Below, piece after piece: positions 1 to 8,847 of a DNA stretch of 64,000 nucleotides (positions are counted from its first letter, which is position 1; each line of letters begins with the position of its first letter). A program made the translations under genes and the position numbers. Below the pieces are notes generated by a model. It saw only the letters and a list, made by a program, of their open reading frames with translations, was not told the DNA's origin and made no database searches. The DNA lies in the NCBI RefSeq assembly GCF_036084755.1, contig NZ_CP107968.1:8130001-8194000 (forward strand). The letters are read 5' to 3'. This DNA comes from Streptomyces sp. NBC_00370 (GTDB taxonomy: Bacteria; Actinomycetota; Actinomycetes; Streptomycetales; Streptomycetaceae).

Positions 1-750
1 GCCACGGGTGGCGAGCCGCCACAGACAGTCCGCCTCGATCTCCACCTCGGCCGCCGCCGGGGCGCCGCTCTCCGCCAGTGCCCATCGCCGCGGCCCGCGA
101 ACGGCCGTCCACCGACCGCCCGCCGGGCCCGGCACACCGACACGGACGACGGCTCCCGCGGCGGCCGGGGCATGGCGGAGGGTCAGCGGCAGCGCCCGCA
201 GGAAGGTGTCCAGGACGGGGCGGAGCAGGGCAGGCTCAGCGGCGCCCGGACGCCCGACCGCGTCACGGATCTGCTGCTGGTGCACCCAGAACTCGGTGTA
301 CTCCCGCGCGATGTCCAGCCACGCGGGCGACCGCCCCTCCGGTACCGCCCACGAGACACCCGTCCCGGCCGGCGCGGACAGGTCGCGAACCGCCCAGAAG
401 TCATCCAGCTGAGCGCCCAGGTCCGCCAGCAGACCGGCCACCAGCCGTGGGCTGAACTGCCGCGCGGTGCGTACGAATTCCTCGTTCGTACGGTTCACGA
501 ACTCCGCCACTGTCTCGCCGGTGCCGAAGACACCCCCGGGGTGTCCGTCACGCCCGGCCGACAGCCGTCTGATCTGGTCGTGCAGCACGTGCGCCGCCAC
601 ATCCCGCACCGACCAGCCCGGACAGCCGGTCCCCCGGGACCAGTCGGCGGAATCCAGCCCGGACAGCAGCTCGACCAGCGCCCCGCGCTCGACGGGGAAG
701 AGCGGCCGTACGTCCAGCGGCGGTCCCAGCCAGTCCCACTCCGTTTCCAT
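1..750 (-). CDS. Mycothiol-dependent maleylpyruvate isomerase family protein (partial)
   Basis: The frame runs leftward from an ATG at 750 and leaves the window before any stop, so 250 residues are visible and the C-terminus is missing. The N-terminal part resembles the DinB-like MDMPI/TIGR03083 fold: GCPGWSVRDVAAH at residues 42-54 carries the conserved metal-ligand histidine, and WVHQQQIRDAVGRP lies at 155-168. Family members use mycothiol, the actinobacterial thiol, as cofactor in isomerase or transferase reactions; the substrate here is unknown. It is divergent from the DUF1707 gene at 839, and the 88-base gap must hold both promoters. The family call is good; the reaction is inference. 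Confidence 0.85.
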   Translation of the reverse strand, partial: METEWDWLGPPLDVRPLFPVERGALVELLSGLDSADWSRGTGCPGWSVRDVAAHVLHDQIRRLSAGRDGHPGGVFGTGETVAEFVNRTNEEFVRTARQFSPRLVAGLLADLGAQLDDFWAVRDLSAPAGTGVSWAVPEGRSPAWLDIAREYTEFWVHQQQIRDAVGRPGAAEPALLRPVLDTFLRALPLTLRHAPAAAGAVVRVGVPGPAGGRWTAVRGPRRWALAESGAPAAAEVEIEADCLWRLATRG

Positions 751-838
751 CGCCGGAGTGGACCACGCGCGAACCGTCGGTCTCCACAGGTTTTGGCGCC
801 CTGTCCACGCGTGGTGTTCGAACGCTTAGAGTGGAGCC

Positions 839-1489
839 ATGTCTGGTGAACTGGTGCCCGGTCGTGGCGAACTGCGCGCTTCCCATGAGGATCGGGACCG
901 GATCGTGGAGCGGCTGCGGGTAGCGGCGGGGGACGGCCGGCTGACCGCGGAAGAGCTGGACCAGCGGCTCGACGTCGCCCTGACCGCCCGTACGCTCGGC
1001 GAGCTCGACACGCTGGTCGTGGACCTGCCGGTGACCGGACCCGGATCGTGGGCCGGCGCGGCCGCGGCGCCGAAGGACCTCTCGCGGATCGAGGTCAACA
1101 GCAGCAGCACGAAGCGGGTCGGCGTCTGGACCGTCCCGCGGCGTATGGAGATCCAGGTCAAGAGCGGCTCCGTCGTGCTGGACCTCACCACAGCCGTCAT
1201 CACGCTGCCCACACTGGAGATCGACGCCACGGTCCAGAGCGGCTCGATGACGCTGGTGGTGCCGCCGGACGTGTTCGTGGACGTCGACGAGGTGGCGGTG
1301 AAGAGCGGGCATGTGAGCAACAAGGCATCGCTCGACACCTCTCTGCCGGTACGGCTGCATGTGCGGGTGACCGGAAAGGTGGGCAGCGGCACGCTGACGG
1401 TACGACCGCCCAGGCCGCCGCGCCGTGGTTTCTGGCAGTGGCTGCTGCGCCGGCCCCGGCCGAGGCCGGCGCTGGACACGAAGTACTGA
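839..1489 (+). CDS. DUF1707 (SHOCT-like) domain protein
   Basis: A 216-residue protein with an N-terminal DUF1707 domain: LRASHEDRDRIVERLR followed by DGRLTAEELDQRLD and ARTLGELDTLVVDLP, roughly residues 10-63. The remainder consists of short beta-strand-like segments (for example SGSVVLDLTTAVITLP), as in the DUF4097/LiaF-type tails often joined to DUF1707, and ends in an Arg/Pro-rich stretch. No signal peptide or membrane span is visible. DUF1707 proteins are common in actinobacteria and are suspected envelope-stress or regulatory adaptors; no biochemical role is established. It stands alone between a divergent gene on the left and a convergent gene on the right. Confidence 0.85.
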   Translation: MSGELVPGRGELRASHEDRDRIVERLRVAAGDGRLTAEELDQRLDVALTARTLGELDTLVVDLPVTGPGSWAGAAAAPKDLSRIEVNSSSTKRVGVWTVPRRMEIQVKSGSVVLDLTTAVITLPTLEIDATVQSGSMTLVVPPDVFVDVDEVAVKSGHVSNKASLDTSLPVRLHVRVTGKVGSGTLTVRPPRPPRRGFWQWLLRRPRPRPALDTKY

Positions 1490-1534
1490 GGCGCGCGCCG
1501 CTTCGTCACCCGCAGGCGGGACGCTTCCGCGTTC

Positions 1535-1903
1535 TCACGCCGCGGGCAGGATGTCCGCCGCCCGCACGGGCGGCGCTTTGGTGACGTGCTTGAGCTCCAT
1601 CCGCGCCTCGCTGACACCGCCGTCGAGCGTGGCCCAGTACGGGTGTGTCGTCACGGTCAGACACAGCTCGACCAGCCGCTCCCGTACCCGCCGGACCTCG
1701 GCCTTCTGCTGTTCGCTGTAGCCGGGGCTGTCGGGGAAGACGGCCCGGTAGTGGTCGCTGTAGAGCATCTTGTCGCCGGTCCAGCCCGGCGCGGGGTCCA
1801 CGCTCCAGGGCAACTCGTCGCAGAGCGCGCCGTAGGCCGCCACGGTCCGGTGCAGTTCCAGCTGGGCGTCCACAAGGTCTTGAGGGAAGTCGTTCGTCGT
1901 CAC
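1535..1903 (-). CDS. Hypothetical protein
   Basis: A 122-residue acidic soluble protein that I do not recognise. The chosen start is the GTG at 1903 (VTTNDFPQDLVDAQLELHRT), because the in-frame extension to 2059 is Arg/Pro/Ser-rich and does not look coding. The upstream Shine-Dalgarno sequence is weak. The sequence looks mostly helical (QLELHRTVAAYGALCDELPW, then EQQKAEVRRVRERLVELCLT), with Trp/Tyr-rich segments between and no membrane span, signal peptide or metal motif. It is convergent with the DUF1707 gene. Codon use looks like a real streptomycete gene, but no function can be given. Confidence 0.65.
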   Translation of the reverse strand: MTTNDFPQDLVDAQLELHRTVAAYGALCDELPWSVDPAPGWTGDKMLYSDHYRAVFPDSPGYSEQQKAEVRRVRERLVELCLTVTTHPYWATLDGGVSEARMELKHVTKAPPVRAADILPAA

Positions 1904-2310
1904 CTGCTTATAGTACGTCTGTTCGAATTTGGTTGGCGAGCCGCCACGCGCGCCGATCCGGGATTCGGAAGAAGTCCGCGGCGCGCCGAGGAACACGCGC
2001 GGGGGGCGCCGCGTTACACAGAACGTGGCTGCGGAGGGGGCAGTGTCCACGGGCCTCACCTATAGCCCCTGGGGAAGATCGTTCGGCTGAAGCCCCAGGG
2101 AGCCTTCCCGCCGCGAGGCGACACCCCTCCGTGACCACACCCCCCGTACCGCCCCGGCTGGTCTCCCCCGTCCAGTCGGGGCTCTTTAGCGCCCGGTCGG
2201 GGCGACGGCTCCGACTGATCTGTCGACATCAAGTATCTTGACATCAACTTATTCCGCCGGGCAGACTCCCCGAAGTCTCTTGACATCAAGAGACGTCACT
2301 GAGGGGGCCT
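1904..2310. other. 407-base intergenic region with operator-like repeats
   Basis: No convincing gene is visible. The right end (2229-2293) is AT-rich for this genome and holds inverted repeats just before the MFS gene, described separately. The rest is GC-rich spacer upstream of the leftward hypothetical gene, with no strong hairpin or promoter consensus that I can support. Confidence 0.6.
2229..2293 (+). promoter_or_regulatory. Operator cluster of the MFS transporter gene
   Basis: Three related dyads lie 18-80 bases before the MFS start. TCAAG-TAT-CTTGA is at 2229-2241. TTGACATCAA follows immediately (2238-2247) and reads well as a -35 box (TTGACA). At 2276-2293 there is an 18-bp near-perfect palindrome, TCTCTTGACATCAAGAGA. 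Such TTGAC/CAAG dyads next to MFS genes are typical of MarR-family operators in streptomycetes; that assignment is inference. No MarR gene is adjacent, so the regulator must act in trans. Confidence 0.6.
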
Positions 2311-3654
2311 GTGATGCGTGGCACGGCGGGGAGCCGATCGGTTCGGGGGCGCGGCGAGGGCGGTCTGCCGGCGCAGTTGCGCCGTCCGCCCGGCGGCCGT
2401 GACGCGCGGATCATGCTGCTGGCCCTGCTGCTGGACCGGGCGGGCACCGGTGTGTGGTCCGCGGCTTCGGTGCTCTACTTCACCTTCGTGGTGGGCCTGG
2501 ACGCCACCCACATCGGCCTGCTGCTCGGTGTCGCCGGAGCCGCCGGGATCGCCGGGTCACCGATCGGCGGCCGGCTGGCGGGGCGCCGCCGGCTGCGTAC
2601 CCTGCTGATCGGATCCCATCTGCTGCGGATGGTCGCGGTCGGGCTGCTGCTGGTCTGCGACAGCTTCGCCACGCTGCTGCCCGTCGTCGCCGTCCTCTGT
2701 ATCGCCGACCGGGCCGCCAAGACATGGGAAATGCTCTTCGCCACCAGGGCGGCGGGGGAGCGGCGCGCGACGTACCGGGCGCTCTCGCGCGTCACGATGA
2801 ACCTCGGGTACGGGATCGGTGCGGGTATCGCCGCCCTCGGTGTCGCGATCGGCACCCACGGCGCCTACAGCGCGCTGGTGGTGGGCAACGCGGTCTCGTT
2901 CCTCCTCGCCGCGCTGCTCGTCGGGCGCACCCGGGAGGTGCGCGGCGGCCCGGCGGAGGGGGCGCGCCCCGGCCCCGCGAAGGCCGGCCGGGAATCCGGC
3001 CCAACTCCCTGGCGGGACCGGGGATATCTGCGTTTCGTCCTGCTCGACACACCGCTCAACCTGGACGACACGATTCTCAACGTCGGTCTGCCGCTCTGGC
3101 TGGTGAATCACACCACGGCGCCGCACGCGGTCGTCCCGGCGTTCCTCATCATCAACACCGTGCTGGTCGTCGTCTTCCAGATGCCGGTGTCGTCGAGGAT
3201 CGACAGCCCGCGCCGCGCCGCCTGGGCGGTGGCGGTGTACGGGCCGACGACGCTCGCGTGCTGTGTCCTCATCGCCCTGTCGCCGGCCGGTGGCCCGGTC
3301 ACCTCCTCAATTCTGCTGCTCGGTGCGGCCGTTCTGGTGACCGGCGCCGAGCTGATGCGGTCGGTGAGCTCCTGGGAACTGGCGGTCTGCCTCGCGCCGG
3401 CCACCGCGCAGCCCGCCTATCTGGGCGTCGCGGGGATGTCCACGTCCGTGGCGAGGTCGGCCGGGCCCGTACTGCTGACCGACGCCGTGATGGTGGCAGG
3501 ACCGCTGGGCTGGCTCGGCCTCGGGGTGGCGCTGACGGTCCTGTCGGCCGTCCAACGCCGTTCCTCCCTGGGCCGGTTGGACGCGATGGCAGCGCCCGCC
3601 GAGCCGGTCGCGTCACCGTCGCCCGAGCTGACCCGGGGCCGGCCGTCGGTGTGA
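2311..3654 (+). CDS. MFS transporter
   Basis: A 447-residue integral membrane protein with about 11-12 hydrophobic segments, the length and pattern of a drug/solute exporter of the major facilitator superfamily. Segment starts include LLALLLDRAGTGVWSAASV and LLLGVAGAAGIAGSPIGGRL, followed by a basic RRRLR loop as expected between TM2 and TM3. GTG 2311 is followed directly by ATG 2314; the GAGGGGG at 2301-2307 fits either, and ATG 2314 has the better spacing. The gene stands alone behind a repeat-rich operator region, which suggests induced efflux. The transported compound cannot be told from sequence. Confidence 0.88.
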   Translation: MMRGTAGSRSVRGRGEGGLPAQLRRPPGGRDARIMLLALLLDRAGTGVWSAASVLYFTFVVGLDATHIGLLLGVAGAAGIAGSPIGGRLAGRRRLRTLLIGSHLLRMVAVGLLLVCDSFATLLPVVAVLCIADRAAKTWEMLFATRAAGERRATYRALSRVTMNLGYGIGAGIAALGVAIGTHGAYSALVVGNAVSFLLAALLVGRTREVRGGPAEGARPGPAKAGRESGPTPWRDRGYLRFVLLDTPLNLDDTILNVGLPLWLVNHTTAPHAVVPAFLIINTVLVVVFQMPVSSRIDSPRRAAWAVAVYGPTTLACCVLIALSPAGGPVTSSILLLGAAVLVTGAELMRSVSSWELAVCLAPATAQPAYLGVAGMSTSVARSAGPVLLTDAVMVAGPLGWLGLGVALTVLSAVQRRSSLGRLDAMAAPAEPVASPSPELTRGRPSV

Positions 3655-3779
3655 ACCAGGGGAGAGACCGAACTCGCACACGGCCCCGAGGCGCAGTCCT
3701 GCGGCTGGAGACCCGCCGCCCCACCCCCTGCGGCCTGGGCGCCGTGCTGCGATCATGGTGCCCAGCCGATCGCGAAGGG

Positions 3780-3800
3780 CCGGCCGGGGTTCCCGGCCGG
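3780..3800 (+). terminator. GC-rich hairpin between MFS and AKR genes
   Basis: A perfect 9-bp inverted repeat with a 3-base loop: CCGGCCGGG at 3780-3788 and CCCGGCCGG at 3792-3800. It lies 125 bases past the MFS stop and 20 bases before the AKR start. It could end MFS transcription or sit in the AKR leader as an attenuator; there is no U-tract, as is usual in streptomycetes. Confidence 0.5.
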
Positions 3801-3819
3801 GCCTGAGAAGGGACACCCC

Positions 3820-4653
3820 ATGACCGAGGCGCGGACCGTGACCCTCCCCTCCGGTGTGGAGGTGCCCGCCCTCGGACAGGGCACCTGGCGCATGGGGGAC
3901 GACCCCGCACGGCGCGCCGAGGAGATCGCGGCGTTGCGGCGCGGCATCGATCTCGGGATGACCCTGATCGACACGGCGGAGATGTACGGATCGGGTGCGT
4001 CCGAGGAACTGGTCGGCGAGGCGATCCACGGCCGGCGGGACGACGTGTTCCTCGTCAGCAAGGTCCTGCCGTCCCACGCCGACAGCGCGGGCACGGCCGA
4101 AGCCTGCCGCGCCAGCCTGCGCCGGCTCGGCACCGACCGGATCGATCTCTATCTGCTGCACTGGCGGGGCGGTGTGCCGCTCCACGAGACGGTCGACGCC
4201 CTGGAAGCGCTCGTGGCGGACGGCAGCATCGGCTCGTGGGGCGTGAGCAATTTCGACGTGTCCGACCTTGCCGACCTGCCCGAAGGCGCCCGCCCGCAGA
4301 CCGATCAGGTGCTCTACAACCTCACCCGGCGCGGCCCCGAGTACGACCTGCTTCCCCGCTGCCGGGAGCTGGCCGTCCCGGTCATGGCCTACTCACCCGT
4401 CGAGCAGGGCCGACTGCTGGGGCACCAGGCGCTGGCGGCTGTCGCCGACGCGCACGCCGTGACTCCCGCCCAGGTGGCGCTCGCCTGGGTGCTGCGCGTG
4501 GACGACGTCATCGCCATCCCCAAGGCCTCCACCACGGCGCACGTGGAGGAGAACCGCGCGGCGCTGGACCTCCGCCTCACCGACGACGACCTCGGCGCGC
4601 TCGACGCCGCGTTCCCGCCGCCGCGCCGGAAGCAACCGCTCGACATCCTGTGA
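3820..4653 (+). CDS. Aldo/keto reductase
   Basis: A 277-residue NADPH-dependent aldo/keto reductase of the short bacterial (DkgA-like) type. The tetrad is visible: Asp and Tyr in LIDTAEMYGSG, Lys in VFLVSKVLPSHAD and His in LYLLHW. The cofactor end shows AIPKAS (IPK before the terminal helices), which contacts the NADP phosphate in this family. A GAGAAGGG Shine-Dalgarno precedes the ATG, so the start is firm. It reduces aldehydes or ketones in the cytosol; the substrate is unknown. It is the first of five AKR genes in the window and is not clearly in an operon. Confidence 0.92.
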   Translation: MTEARTVTLPSGVEVPALGQGTWRMGDDPARRAEEIAALRRGIDLGMTLIDTAEMYGSGASEELVGEAIHGRRDDVFLVSKVLPSHADSAGTAEACRASLRRLGTDRIDLYLLHWRGGVPLHETVDALEALVADGSIGSWGVSNFDVSDLADLPEGARPQTDQVLYNLTRRGPEYDLLPRCRELAVPVMAYSPVEQGRLLGHQALAAVADAHAVTPAQVALAWVLRVDDVIAIPKASTTAHVEENRAALDLRLTDDDLGALDAAFPPPRRKQPLDIL

Positions 4654-4702
4654 CGTCACCCGGACGGGCGATGCGGCAGGCGTCGGGCCGCCCGGCCGGC
4701 CG

Positions 4703-4987
4703 TCATCCGGTCTGGAACTCCCAGCCGTGCGCCGCCATGCCTTCCTTCTGCCACTCGACCAGCAGCTCCGCGCCTTCCGCCACCCGGGACATGTCCTTGC
4801 CGCCGCCCGTGGCGAACCAGTGGAGCAGTGCGGCGGCGGCCGGTTTGTCGGTGTCGCACAGCGAGCAGAGTTCCAGGTGAATCGGCCGTCCCGCCGCGTC
4901 TTCCTGCGGCATGACGATGCTGCTGATCAGTCCGCCGCCGCAGCGAGAACACGGGGGCAGACTGTCGGAAAGCTCGACTCGAGTCAC
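4703..4987 (-). CDS. DUF6300 family protein
   Basis: A 94-residue protein with two Cys-x2-Cys pairs, PPCSRCGGGL at the N-terminus and LCSLCDTD about 25 residues later, forming a likely zinc ribbon. It is followed by the helix KPAAAALLHWFATGG seen in the actinobacterial DUF6300 family. The C-terminal half (AEGAELLVEWQKEGMAAHGW) is helical. The function is unknown; small zinc ribbons of this sort often bind protein or nucleic acid. It is convergent with the AKR gene on its left and divergent from the SRPBCC gene at 5184. Confidence 0.8.
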   Translation of the reverse strand: MTRVELSDSLPPCSRCGGGLISSIVMPQEDAAGRPIHLELCSLCDTDKPAAAALLHWFATGGGKDMSRVAEGAELLVEWQKEGMAAHGWEFQTG

Positions 4988-5183
4988 CAGTGGCTCCTAC
5001 CAGTTGGGACCGCCATCCAAGGGCCGCGCCGCCGCCCGGGTCAACCCGTCGGACCGAAGAAGACCAGGACGGTGGGTTCCGAACGGATGCGCGGATGCGG
5101 GGCGGTCCGGTGTCCGGAAGGCTGGAAGGGGCATACGACGCCGTGTCGTCGTGCCGACGGCACGGACTCTCCGGGAGCAGATC

Positions 5184-5627
5184 ATGGTCGAGGTCAGGCG
5201 TTCATTCACGGTGCAACTCCCGGTGGACGCGGTGGTGGAGTACCTGACGGACTTCTCCCGGGCCGTGGAGTGGGACCCGGGCACCCAGGAGTGCGTACGG
5301 ACCGACGCGTCCGGCGGGCCCGTGACCACGGGGTCGACCTGGCACAACGTCTCCGAGTTCCGCGGCAGGCGCACCGAGCTGACCTACCGGCTGGCCCGCA
5401 AGGAAGCGGACCGGCTGGTGTTCTCCGGGTCGAACAAGACCGCCGAGTCGACCGACGACCTGTCCTTCGAGGCGGACGGCGACGGCACGCGCATCACCTA
5501 TCTCGCCACCATCCGCTTCAAGGGTCTCGCCCGGCTGGCTGACCCCTTCCTGCGGCGTGAGTTCGAGCGTCTCGGTGACGAGATCACGCACAGCATGCCG
5601 AAAGCGATCCTCAGCCATCAGGGCTGA
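5184..5627 (+). CDS. SRPBCC family (polyketide cyclase/START-like) protein
   Basis: A 147-residue helix-grip protein. The N-terminus VEVRRSFTVQLPVDAVVEYLTDFSRAVEWDPG is the standard opening of the SRPBCC family (written here from its first residues to show the DFSRAVEWDPG turn), and FKGLARLADPFLRREFERLG is the long C-terminal helix that closes the ligand pocket. The ATG at 5184 is chosen because GGGAG at 5173-5177 is well spaced and upstream sequence looks non-coding. Such proteins bind hydrophobic ligands, act as small cyclases, or have unknown roles. No neighbour suggests a substrate. Confidence 0.85.
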   Translation: MVEVRRSFTVQLPVDAVVEYLTDFSRAVEWDPGTQECVRTDASGGPVTTGSTWHNVSEFRGRRTELTYRLARKEADRLVFSGSNKTAESTDDLSFEADGDGTRITYLATIRFKGLARLADPFLRREFERLGDEITHSMPKAILSHQG

Positions 5628-5746
5628 CCGCCTGGGCTCACCGCGAACCGCCTCTCAGGTGCGCGGACGGCGGGGTGGCGGCAGGCTGGGACGTGGGGGT
5701 TCCCGCCCGTGTCGGTGGAACCCGTGTCTCTGGAAAGGGCCGCACC

Positions 5747-6292
5747 ATGCTGTGGACTGATCGTAAGGATCTCGGACCGCTCGCCCTGCGGCTCGGGACC
5801 GGTGGCGTGCTGGCCGCGCACGGCGCCCAGAAGCTGTTCGGCTGGTTCGGCGGGGGTGGCATCGAAGGCACCGCCAAGAGCTTCGAGAGCCTGGGCTTCA
5901 CACCGGGGCGGCAGAGCGCGCTCGCCGCCGGACTCGGGGAGCTGGGTGGCGGCACGCTGCTCGCGCTGGGATTCGGCACCCCCGCGGCCGGCGCCGCGGC
6001 AGCGGGGGCCATGGCGGGTGCGGTGTCCGTGCACGCTCCTGCGGGCTTCTTCGCCCACGCCGGCGGCTACGAGTACCCGGCCTTCCTCGGCTTCGTCGCG
6101 GCCGGTCTGGGGCTCGCGGGGCCGGGCAGGTACTCGCTCGACCACTACACCAGCCACACGCTGAACCGCCCGCTCGTCCTGGCCCTGGCGTTCACGGCCA
6201 GCGCGGCAGCCGCCACGGTCGTCGTCGCCCGCCGTACGGCGCAGTCGGCGCCGGAGGCCGCGCCCGACGAGGAGATGCACATCAGCACCTGA
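5747..6292 (+). CDS. DoxX family membrane protein
   Basis: A 181-residue membrane protein of the DoxX family. The N-terminal signature LALRLGTGGVLAAHGAQKLF is followed by the Gly-rich WFGGGG loop. About four hydrophobic segments lie near residues 10-30, 60-85, 90-110 and 140-160. The start follows GGAAAGGG at 5732-5739. DoxX proteins are small quinone-related or redox membrane subunits; in actinobacteria some form membrane oxidoreductase complexes that counter oxidative stress, but most copies are uncharacterised. It is convergent with the XRE regulator at 6314. Confidence 0.88.
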   Translation: MLWTDRKDLGPLALRLGTGGVLAAHGAQKLFGWFGGGGIEGTAKSFESLGFTPGRQSALAAGLGELGGGTLLALGFGTPAAGAAAAGAMAGAVSVHAPAGFFAHAGGYEYPAFLGFVAAGLGLAGPGRYSLDHYTSHTLNRPLVLALAFTASAAAATVVVARRTAQSAPEAAPDEEMHIST

Positions 6293-6313
6293 CCCGCCGC
6301 GAGGGATGTCGGT

Positions 6314-7138
6314 TCAGCTGAGCAGCGCGAGCTGTTCGAGTCGCTTCTGGCTCTCGCTGCCCGGCTCGGCGGTGAAGACGGTCAGGAACTGCGACCGGTC
6401 GGGGTCCAGCAGGTTCTCGCCGTGCAGTTCGATGAGTCCGGCCCGCGGATGTTCGATGTGCTTGGCGGCGTCGCAGTACGTGCCCGCCACCGGATGCTCG
6501 TCCCAGAGCGCGGCGAACTCCCCGCTCACGGTCCGCAAGGTGTCGACCAGCGCGACGGTGGCGGGGTCGCCGTCATGGCGGGTGCCGGCCGTGCGCAGTT
6601 GCCCCGCGATGGTCCTGCTGTGCCGGGAACGGTCGCGTTCGGGGACGATCCGCCGCTCGGCAGGGTCGGTGAACCAGCGGTACGCGAGGGAGCGCCGCAT
6701 GCCGGTGTGGCGGGTCTGGTCGCCGATGAGCAGAGCCGAGAGGCGGTTCTGCGCGAGGATCTCGCCGAGATGGTTGGTGACGTGGGCGGGACTGTCCGAC
6801 ATCCGGTCGAGGACCCGCAGCATGCCGGGGTTGACCCGGTCGGACCGCGTGAGCGGGCCGGGAGCGGAACGGCCCGCGATCCGGAAGAGGTGGTCGCGTT
6901 CGTCCGGGCCCAGTCGCAGGGCACGCGCCAGCGAGGCGAGGATCTGCACGGAGGGCAGTGGGCCCCGCTGCTGCTCGATACGGCTGTAGTAGTCCGTCGA
7001 CATGTCGGCGAGCGCGGCCACCTCTTCGCGCCGCAGCCCGCTGGTGCGTCGCCGGCGCGTATGGATCAGGCCCACGTCGTCCGGGCGCAATGCCTGGCGG
7101 CGATGGCGGAGGAAGTCGGCCAGCTCGGCTCGGTCCAT
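6314..7138 (-). CDS. XRE family regulator with MmyB-like ligand-binding domain
   Basis: A 274-residue transcription factor. Residues ~1-75 form a helix-turn-helix: LADFLRHRRQALRPDDVGL, then RRTSGLRREEVAALADMS and YYSRIEQQRGPLPS. The rest is the MmyB-like domain (PAS-related, probably binding a hydrophobic small molecule), with the family motif NHLGEILAQNRLSALLIGD. It is divergent from the aldehyde dehydrogenase at 7303 across 164 bases, so it most likely controls that gene and itself. It is one of three intact MmyB-type regulators here (others at 17255 and 51326) plus one broken one. Confidence 0.92.
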   Translation of the reverse strand: MDRAELADFLRHRRQALRPDDVGLIHTRRRRTSGLRREEVAALADMSTDYYSRIEQQRGPLPSVQILASLARALRLGPDERDHLFRIAGRSAPGPLTRSDRVNPGMLRVLDRMSDSPAHVTNHLGEILAQNRLSALLIGDQTRHTGMRRSLAYRWFTDPAERRIVPERDRSRHSRTIAGQLRTAGTRHDGDPATVALVDTLRTVSGEFAALWDEHPVAGTYCDAAKHIEHPRAGLIELHGENLLDPDRSQFLTVFTAEPGSESQKRLEQLALLS

Positions 7139-7302
7139 GTGCCGGGGTCCTTTCCGCGGGTGCCGACCGTACGCTACTCGTCGGCGACAACAACGCGCAG
7201 GTCAACGCCATTCCGCGGGGTCGGCACCGGTGCGGTTGTGGCCCGGATCACAGGACGGGGTGTCCCTGGCTACGGCCTTTCGGCGGTGTTCTGCTGGGCC
7301 GT

Positions 7303-8736
7303 GTGAACGTTGACAGCAAGCTCACCCACCCCGCCCCTGCCCACTGGATCGACGGTCTGCCGGTCCCCGCCACCGGCCCCGTCCTGGACGTCGTCAACCC
7401 GGCGACCGGCGCCGTCGTCGCCACCGTCCCCGACGGTACGGCCGAGACCGTCGACCGGGCCGTGGAGGCCGCCGCCGCGGCCTTCCCCGCCTGGGCGGCG
7501 ACCGCCCCCGCCGAGCGGATCGACATCGTGCGGCGTATCGCGGAGGGCCTTCAGGCCAGGGGCAACGAGATCGCGGCGACGATCAGCGAGGAGATGGGAG
7601 CCCCGATCTCCTTCGCGCGGATGGCGCAGGCCGGACTGCCCGTGCTGGCGGCGCAGGCCAGTGTGACGGCCGCCGCCGCGTTCCCGTGGTCGGAGGAGAT
7701 CGCGAACGCGCTGGTCGTACGGGAGCCGATCGGCGTGGTCGGGGCGATCACCCCGTGGAACTTCCCCCTCCAGCAGCTGGTCACCAAGGTGGTGCCCGCC
7801 CTGCTGGCCGGGAACACGGTGGTACTCAAACCGTCCGAGGCCGCCCCGTTGACCGCGCGCATCTTCGCCGAGATCGCCGCGGCGGCGGGTCTGCCGGCCG
7901 GTGTGTTCAACGTGGTGCACGGCACAGGACCGGTGGTGGGGGAGGCCATCGCCGCCCACAGCGGCATCGACATGGTCTCCTTCACCGGCTCGACAGCGGC
8001 CGGCAAGCGGGTCTCCGCCGTCGCCTCGGCCACCGTCAAACGCGTGGCCCTGGAACTGGGAGGCAAGGCCGCCCACATCATCCTGCCCGGCGCCGACCTT
8101 GACGCCGCCGTCGCCCGGGGCCTCGCCCTCGCCTGGGGCAACGCAGGCCAGACATGCGGTGCTTGGAGCCGCATGCTCGTACCGGCGGACCTGCACGACC
8201 AGGTCGTCGACCTGTTGCGCGAAGCCGCACGCGGCTATCCCGTCGGGGATCCGGGTGACGAGACGATCCAGATCGGCCCGCTGGCCTCCGAGGCGCAGCG
8301 CCGACGTGTGGCCGGCTATATCGAGCGGGGCATCGCCGACGGTGCGACGGTCGTGGCCGGCGGCGCCGGGCGCCCCGAGGGCTTCCCGACCGGGGCGTAC
8401 GTCCGGCCCACCGTGTTCGCGAACGTCGCGCCGGACGCCGTCGTCGCCCAGGAGGAGATCTTCGGCCCGGTCCTCGTGGTGATCCCCTACACGGACGACG
8501 ACCACGCGGTCGAGATCGCGAACAGGACCGTCTACGGACTCAACGGGGCGGTCTCAGGCCCGGAGGAGCACGCGCTGGCCGTCGCCCGGCGGCTGCGCGC
8601 GGGCCAAGTGGACATCAACGGCGCGGAGATGAACTTCCTCGCCCCGTTCGGCGGCTACAAGCAGTCCGGCAACGGCCGGGAGATGGGGCGGTACGGCATG
8701 GAGGAGTTCCTGGAGGTCAAGGCCGTCATGCGCTGA
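7303..8736 (+). CDS. Aldehyde dehydrogenase family protein
   Basis: A 477-residue NAD(P)+-dependent aldehyde dehydrogenase of normal length. Family landmarks in order: ITPWNFPLQQ and VLKPSEAAPL (cofactor binding), FTGSTAAGKRV, the general-base Glu in ALELGGKAAH, the catalytic Cys in AGQTCGAWSRM, EEIFGPVLVV, and the C-terminal PFGGYKQSGNGREMG. It oxidises an aldehyde to its acid in the cytosol; the substrate is not identifiable. The GTG at 7303 gives the standard N-terminus. It is divergent from the MmyB-type regulator at 7138, the probable controller. A hairpin just past the stop should terminate it. Confidence 0.93.
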   Translation: MNVDSKLTHPAPAHWIDGLPVPATGPVLDVVNPATGAVVATVPDGTAETVDRAVEAAAAAFPAWAATAPAERIDIVRRIAEGLQARGNEIAATISEEMGAPISFARMAQAGLPVLAAQASVTAAAAFPWSEEIANALVVREPIGVVGAITPWNFPLQQLVTKVVPALLAGNTVVLKPSEAAPLTARIFAEIAAAAGLPAGVFNVVHGTGPVVGEAIAAHSGIDMVSFTGSTAAGKRVSAVASATVKRVALELGGKAAHIILPGADLDAAVARGLALAWGNAGQTCGAWSRMLVPADLHDQVVDLLREAARGYPVGDPGDETIQIGPLASEAQRRRVAGYIERGIADGATVVAGGAGRPEGFPTGAYVRPTVFANVAPDAVVAQEEIFGPVLVVIPYTDDDHAVEIANRTVYGLNGAVSGPEEHALAVARRLRAGQVDINGAEMNFLAPFGGYKQSGNGREMGRYGMEEFLEVKAVMR

Positions 8737-8737
8737 G

Positions 8738-8758
8738 CCCGCCGCCGGGTGCGGCGGG
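8738..8758 (+). terminator. Terminator hairpin after the aldehyde dehydrogenase gene
   Basis: A perfect 8-bp stem, CCCGCCGC at 8738-8745 and GCGGCGGG at 8751-8758, with a 5-base loop. It begins 2 bases after the stop codon and has no U-tract, as is typical for high-GC actinobacteria. Confidence 0.65.
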
Positions 8759-8847
8759 GCGCCGTCCGCGAATCGCCGCACCCTCACAACGCCTGTAGCG
8801 TGGTGGGTACGAGCATCCGGCCCTGTTCCGTACGGAAGGAGGCGGCG

